A stretch of DNA of 64,000 nucleotides from Psychrobacter glacincola (lineage in GTDB: Bacteria; Pseudomonadota; Gammaproteobacteria; Pseudomonadales; Moraxellaceae): assembly GCA_001411745.2 (NCBI GenBank), contig LIQB01000002.1, positions 63,892-127,891 of the forward strand, read 5' to 3'. Below the pieces are notes generated by a model that was not told where the DNA came from, did not search any database, and saw only the letters and a list, made by a program, of their open reading frames with translations. The stretch's first letter is position 1; the number at the start of each line of letters is the position of its first letter. Both the position numbers and the translations under genes were made by a program. Below are positions 61,590-64,000 of the stretch, in pieces.

Positions 61590-64000
61590 GGCGTTTGCTC
61601 CTGCTGTTCAGTCACGGCTGAACGATCATCAGTAGCCGTCGTGCTATCAGTAGGCGGTTGCACTGGTGGACTGTTTTCACTATTAGTATTAGGGACTACA
61701 GTAGATACGCGGGCGGGCGGCGTGACATTGCTTGTATTTTGCTCGCCAGTCGGTACTGGCTGATTGGTGCCAGAACCTGTATTAGGAGTATCGCCATCAA
61801 CAGCATTATTATCAGAAATTGGCCTTGCTGTACGTGTGACACCAAGGGCAATAATCTCCTCTGGTAGTTTCATGCCGGTAAAGGGATTGGTAGAGCGACC
61901 TTGACCGGTAGTGGTACTACTGCCGCTGCCGCTGATGATTCTAAAGCGTACAGAGATAGTGATACCGTCACCAGACCATGCCATCTCAAAGATATCATTG
62001 CCAAGTTCAGTACGGCGTGCACTGTTAATGAGCCTTTCTACCCCAAAGCTACCTGCTTCTTCAAATACAGTAAAGTCTCTGCCATCATAGTCCTTGGCTC
62101 GAATACTGGCACCAGGTTGGCTACTTGGGTTCGGCCATACAAACGTTGTCCACGCTTGAGTCCCCATGCGATAACGCAACTGCTGACCATCGACCACAAT
62201 GGTATATTCAGTCAAACCGCTGACGGGTAATGGCATGATTTGAAAAGTGGTTTGATTGGCAGCGCCACCAGTATTATTCGCACCAGCAGCACCTGGGCTA
62301 TTACTACCCGTATAATTGGTAAAGTAACGGCCAAAATCAGCGACAAACTGCGGGTTGAGACCCAAACCTGCACCATTCCAGATTTTACTGGAGATTTGAT
62401 CGCCGCGGCGAATGATAAAGGGCGATAACGTTTCATTGACGAATCGCGCCACATAGCCATCTTCGCCGAAGAATTGACCGATCTCTGCAGGCGTCGCTTC
62501 TAAGTTTGCATTGGCGGTAAAGGGATACTTACTGCCTAAATTATCGAGGAAAGGCTTATAGACCTGCGCTTTCCAAACTTTATTAATCTCTGCCTTGGTG
62601 GGCGTCAGCAGCATATTAAATGAACGAGTCAGTGGCTCACTCAACAACGGACGAACCAGCTGTTTTATTTCAGAGTTGGCTTGACTTAGGATCTGCTCAT
62701 CTAATATTTGTAGAGATTTGGTTAACTCTGAGCCTTCAGGGCTGAGGGTTTGTGAGGCAAACAACAAGGCATCAGGGCCGATGTCATCACTACGAGCGAT
62801 ATTGTTAAAACGGGTTCTGATATCGCCTAAACTGACTAAATAGCTGTCTAATAATGACAGATCCTGATTTTCTTCTCTTGGCGTTACTAGCGCATGTATA
62901 GAGGAGAATTCTTGAGCAATCACACCTGAGCTTGCTTGTGCTACAGGCGCGGCGTTACTAGAGCTTCCACCATTATTCATCGCAGCTTCTGCTTGCCGCA
63001 GCTCAGCAGGGCTTTGACGCAGGATAGTTTGCTTAAACCAATTGACAAATGAGCGACGAGATTCGCCACCATTGCCAGCTGCTTGATTAGCCGCTTTATT
63101 GTCCCATTGAGTTTGGCGATCTACTGTCTCAAACAGGGTTTTTAACGGTGACTCTGCGGCATTGGACAGCTGATTTAATAAGACCGCATGATCATCGAAG
63201 CCTGTGCTATCCCGAACATACACTTGAGATAAAAAACGTTTCCATTCACTGATATATTCTTGCTTATAGCGATTGACCAGATATTGTCGTATCTGTTCAG
63301 GACTGCCCGTCAAGGTAAGGTCATCTTGGCTGCTGGTGGCCAACACCCAATCATCGGCGACCACTCTCGTAGTGGCAGCTTTATCAATCTCATCACTGAC
63401 GAAAGTATCCCATGCCTCTTTAGTAAAAGTGCCTGAAATGACATAGCTACCAAGCAGTGCTTCATTAGCATTGTTTTGCGTAATCTGCGCAACCGTGACC
63501 GATGGGAAGCGGGCAGATGCGCGCATTTTAATCTCAGAGTAAACCCGCTCACGAGCAGGTTGACCTTTGCTAACCTTGGATAAATTGCTACGGGTTTTGT
63601 CTATCAGCCCTAAGTCATTTTGAATCAATGGAAAGGCGGGGTCGTCGACATGAGCCAAGGTAAAACTCAAGATACGCTCAGCTTGGCGAATCATCTTGTC
63701 ACGCGGCATGTCAGCGCGATTGGCTTCGAGCCAGTTGCGCCAAAAACGGGTCATCTGATCACTCAAATGACTGGCCTCTAAATTGTCATGATTGCCAAGC
63801 ATGAGATAAGCTTTAAGCGCGTTATAAGCATCTTCAACGTCTGTGGGGTCCGACTGGATATAAGCATCATTAACGGCAGCATCAGAGGTGTCATCAGTGC
63901 TTGAGTCTTCTGTACGGACTTCTAATTGATCGGCATTGGTATTTACTTCGGTCAAAAACGTTTCGATATTTTGTTTGGTTGGCGCTAAGACGATGATGCT
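61586..64000 (-). CDS. tssM: T6SS membrane complex protein TssM/IcmF (5' end outside window)
   Basis: The inner-membrane core protein of the T6SS trans-envelope complex. The frame is open to the right edge (codons for S-I-I-V-L-A-P-T-K-Q precede the first in-window TTG), so only the C-terminal ~800 residues are present. The visible part contains the periplasmic IcmF-related and DUF1215/1305 regions (LLGSYVISGTFTKEAWDTFV, KRFLSQVYVRDS, VRPLLSEPLTRSFNMLLTP, VWKAQVYKPFLDNLGSKYPF) and a C-terminal beta domain (FEMAWSGDGITISVRFRIIS). The tail of about 90 residues is Pro/Thr/Asn-rich and disordered. tagF follows with a 4-base overlap. Confidence 0.92.
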   Translation of the reverse strand, partial: SIIVLAPTKQNIETFLTEVNTNADQLEVRTEDSSTDDTSDAAVNDAYIQSDPTDVEDAYNALKAYLMLGNHDNLEASHLSDQMTRFWRNWLEANRADMPRDKMIRQAERILSFTLAHVDDPAFPLIQNDLGLIDKTRSNLSKVSKGQPARERVYSEIKMRASARFPSVTVAQITQNNANEALLGSYVISGTFTKEAWDTFVSDEIDKAATTRVVADDWVLATSSQDDLTLTGSPEQIRQYLVNRYKQEYISEWKRFLSQVYVRDSTGFDDHAVLLNQLSNAAESPLKTLFETVDRQTQWDNKAANQAAGNGGESRRSFVNWFKQTILRQSPAELRQAEAAMNNGGSSSNAAPVAQASSGVIAQEFSSIHALVTPREENQDLSLLDSYLVSLGDIRTRFNNIARSDDIGPDALLFASQTLSPEGSELTKSLQILDEQILSQANSEIKQLVRPLLSEPLTRSFNMLLTPTKAEINKVWKAQVYKPFLDNLGSKYPFTANANLEATPAEIGQFFGEDGYVARFVNETLSPFIIRRGDQISSKIWNGAGLGLNPQFVADFGRYFTNYTGSNSPGAAGANNTGGAANQTTFQIMPLPVSGLTEYTIVVDGQQLRYRMGTQAWTTFVWPNPSSQPGASIRAKDYDGRDFTVFEEAGSFGVERLINSARRTELGNDIFEMAWSGDGITISVRFRIISGSGSSTTTGQGRSTNPFTGMKLPEEIIALGVTRTARPISDNNAVDGDTPNTGSGTNQPVPTGEQNTSNVTPPARVSTVVPNTNSENSPPVQPPTDSTTATDDRSAVTEQQEQTP

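Overview
The window reads as a chromosomal segment of a Psychrobacter-like gammaproteobacterium (Moraxellaceae). It is moderately AT-rich. The basis is the protein sequences, the order ppiB-lpxH / glnS, the clusters rsgA-rhodanese-grxC-secB and ubiE-ubiJ-ubiB, a two-domain polyphosphate:AMP phosphotransferase, a protein resembling the Moraxellaceae 'FFLEELY motif' family, and a type VI secretion (T6SS) order tssM-tagF-OmpA-like as in Acinetobacter. The genus is an inference; no database search was possible.

Layout. 1-4.3 kb: end of a cytochrome c maturation operon (ccmF, cut by the left edge, then ccmG, ccmH, ccmI), tightly coupled by 4-base overlaps. 4.5-18.3 kb: housekeeping genes (adk, secB, grxC, rhodanese, rsgA, orn, lpxH, ppiB, glnS, ruvC, fxsA) with a PLD-like protein, a 1-Cys-type peroxiredoxin, a GST-like protein and a META/DUF4377 lipoprotein. 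A 6S RNA gene lies at about 18.4-18.6 kb on the minus strand. 18.9-35.4 kb: gpmI, a C-terminal processing protease, pilR/pilS, a gacA-like regulator, a PBP7-like D,D-peptidase, thiE, a DksA-like zinc-finger protein, pgk, an Ala-rich lipoprotein, fba, ruvA and ruvB. 35.4-45.8 kb: a GlcD/D-LDH-like flavoenzyme, ubiB-ubiJ-ubiE, pap and a Pit phosphate transporter. 45.9-49.8 kb: an unusual XRE-HTH/AlaA-like aminotransferase fusion with palindromic candidate operators upstream, msrB, a glutathione peroxidase and two tRNA genes (Val, Asp). 50-54.5 kb: a CusRS-like two-component system divergent from a DUF411 lipoprotein and two DUF305 proteins, with a near-consensus CusR-type box between them. 54.6 kb to the right edge: a T6SS segment on the minus strand (tssM cut by the edge, tagF, a BON-OmpA protein, vgrG, a Tde/Ntox15-like DNase effector and a GAD-like/DUF1851 immunity protein), followed by a remnant of a further gene resembling an ankyrin protein.

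Across the window there is a dispersed family of short non-coding repeats (about 60-175 bp, ends of the type TAGGGCGTGTCC). They look like MITEs: at least four copies with both ends, plus one or two partial ones. Several sit against genes and appear to supply leader sequence or even a stop codon.

The most interesting candidate system is the XRE-aminotransferase fusion at 45899-47545 with its two inverted repeats and one half-site (core AATGCAA) 66-155 bases upstream. It has the logic of a MocR-type, PLP-sensing autoregulator, but is built from a different DNA-binding family placed on an alanine-aminotransferase-like enzyme.
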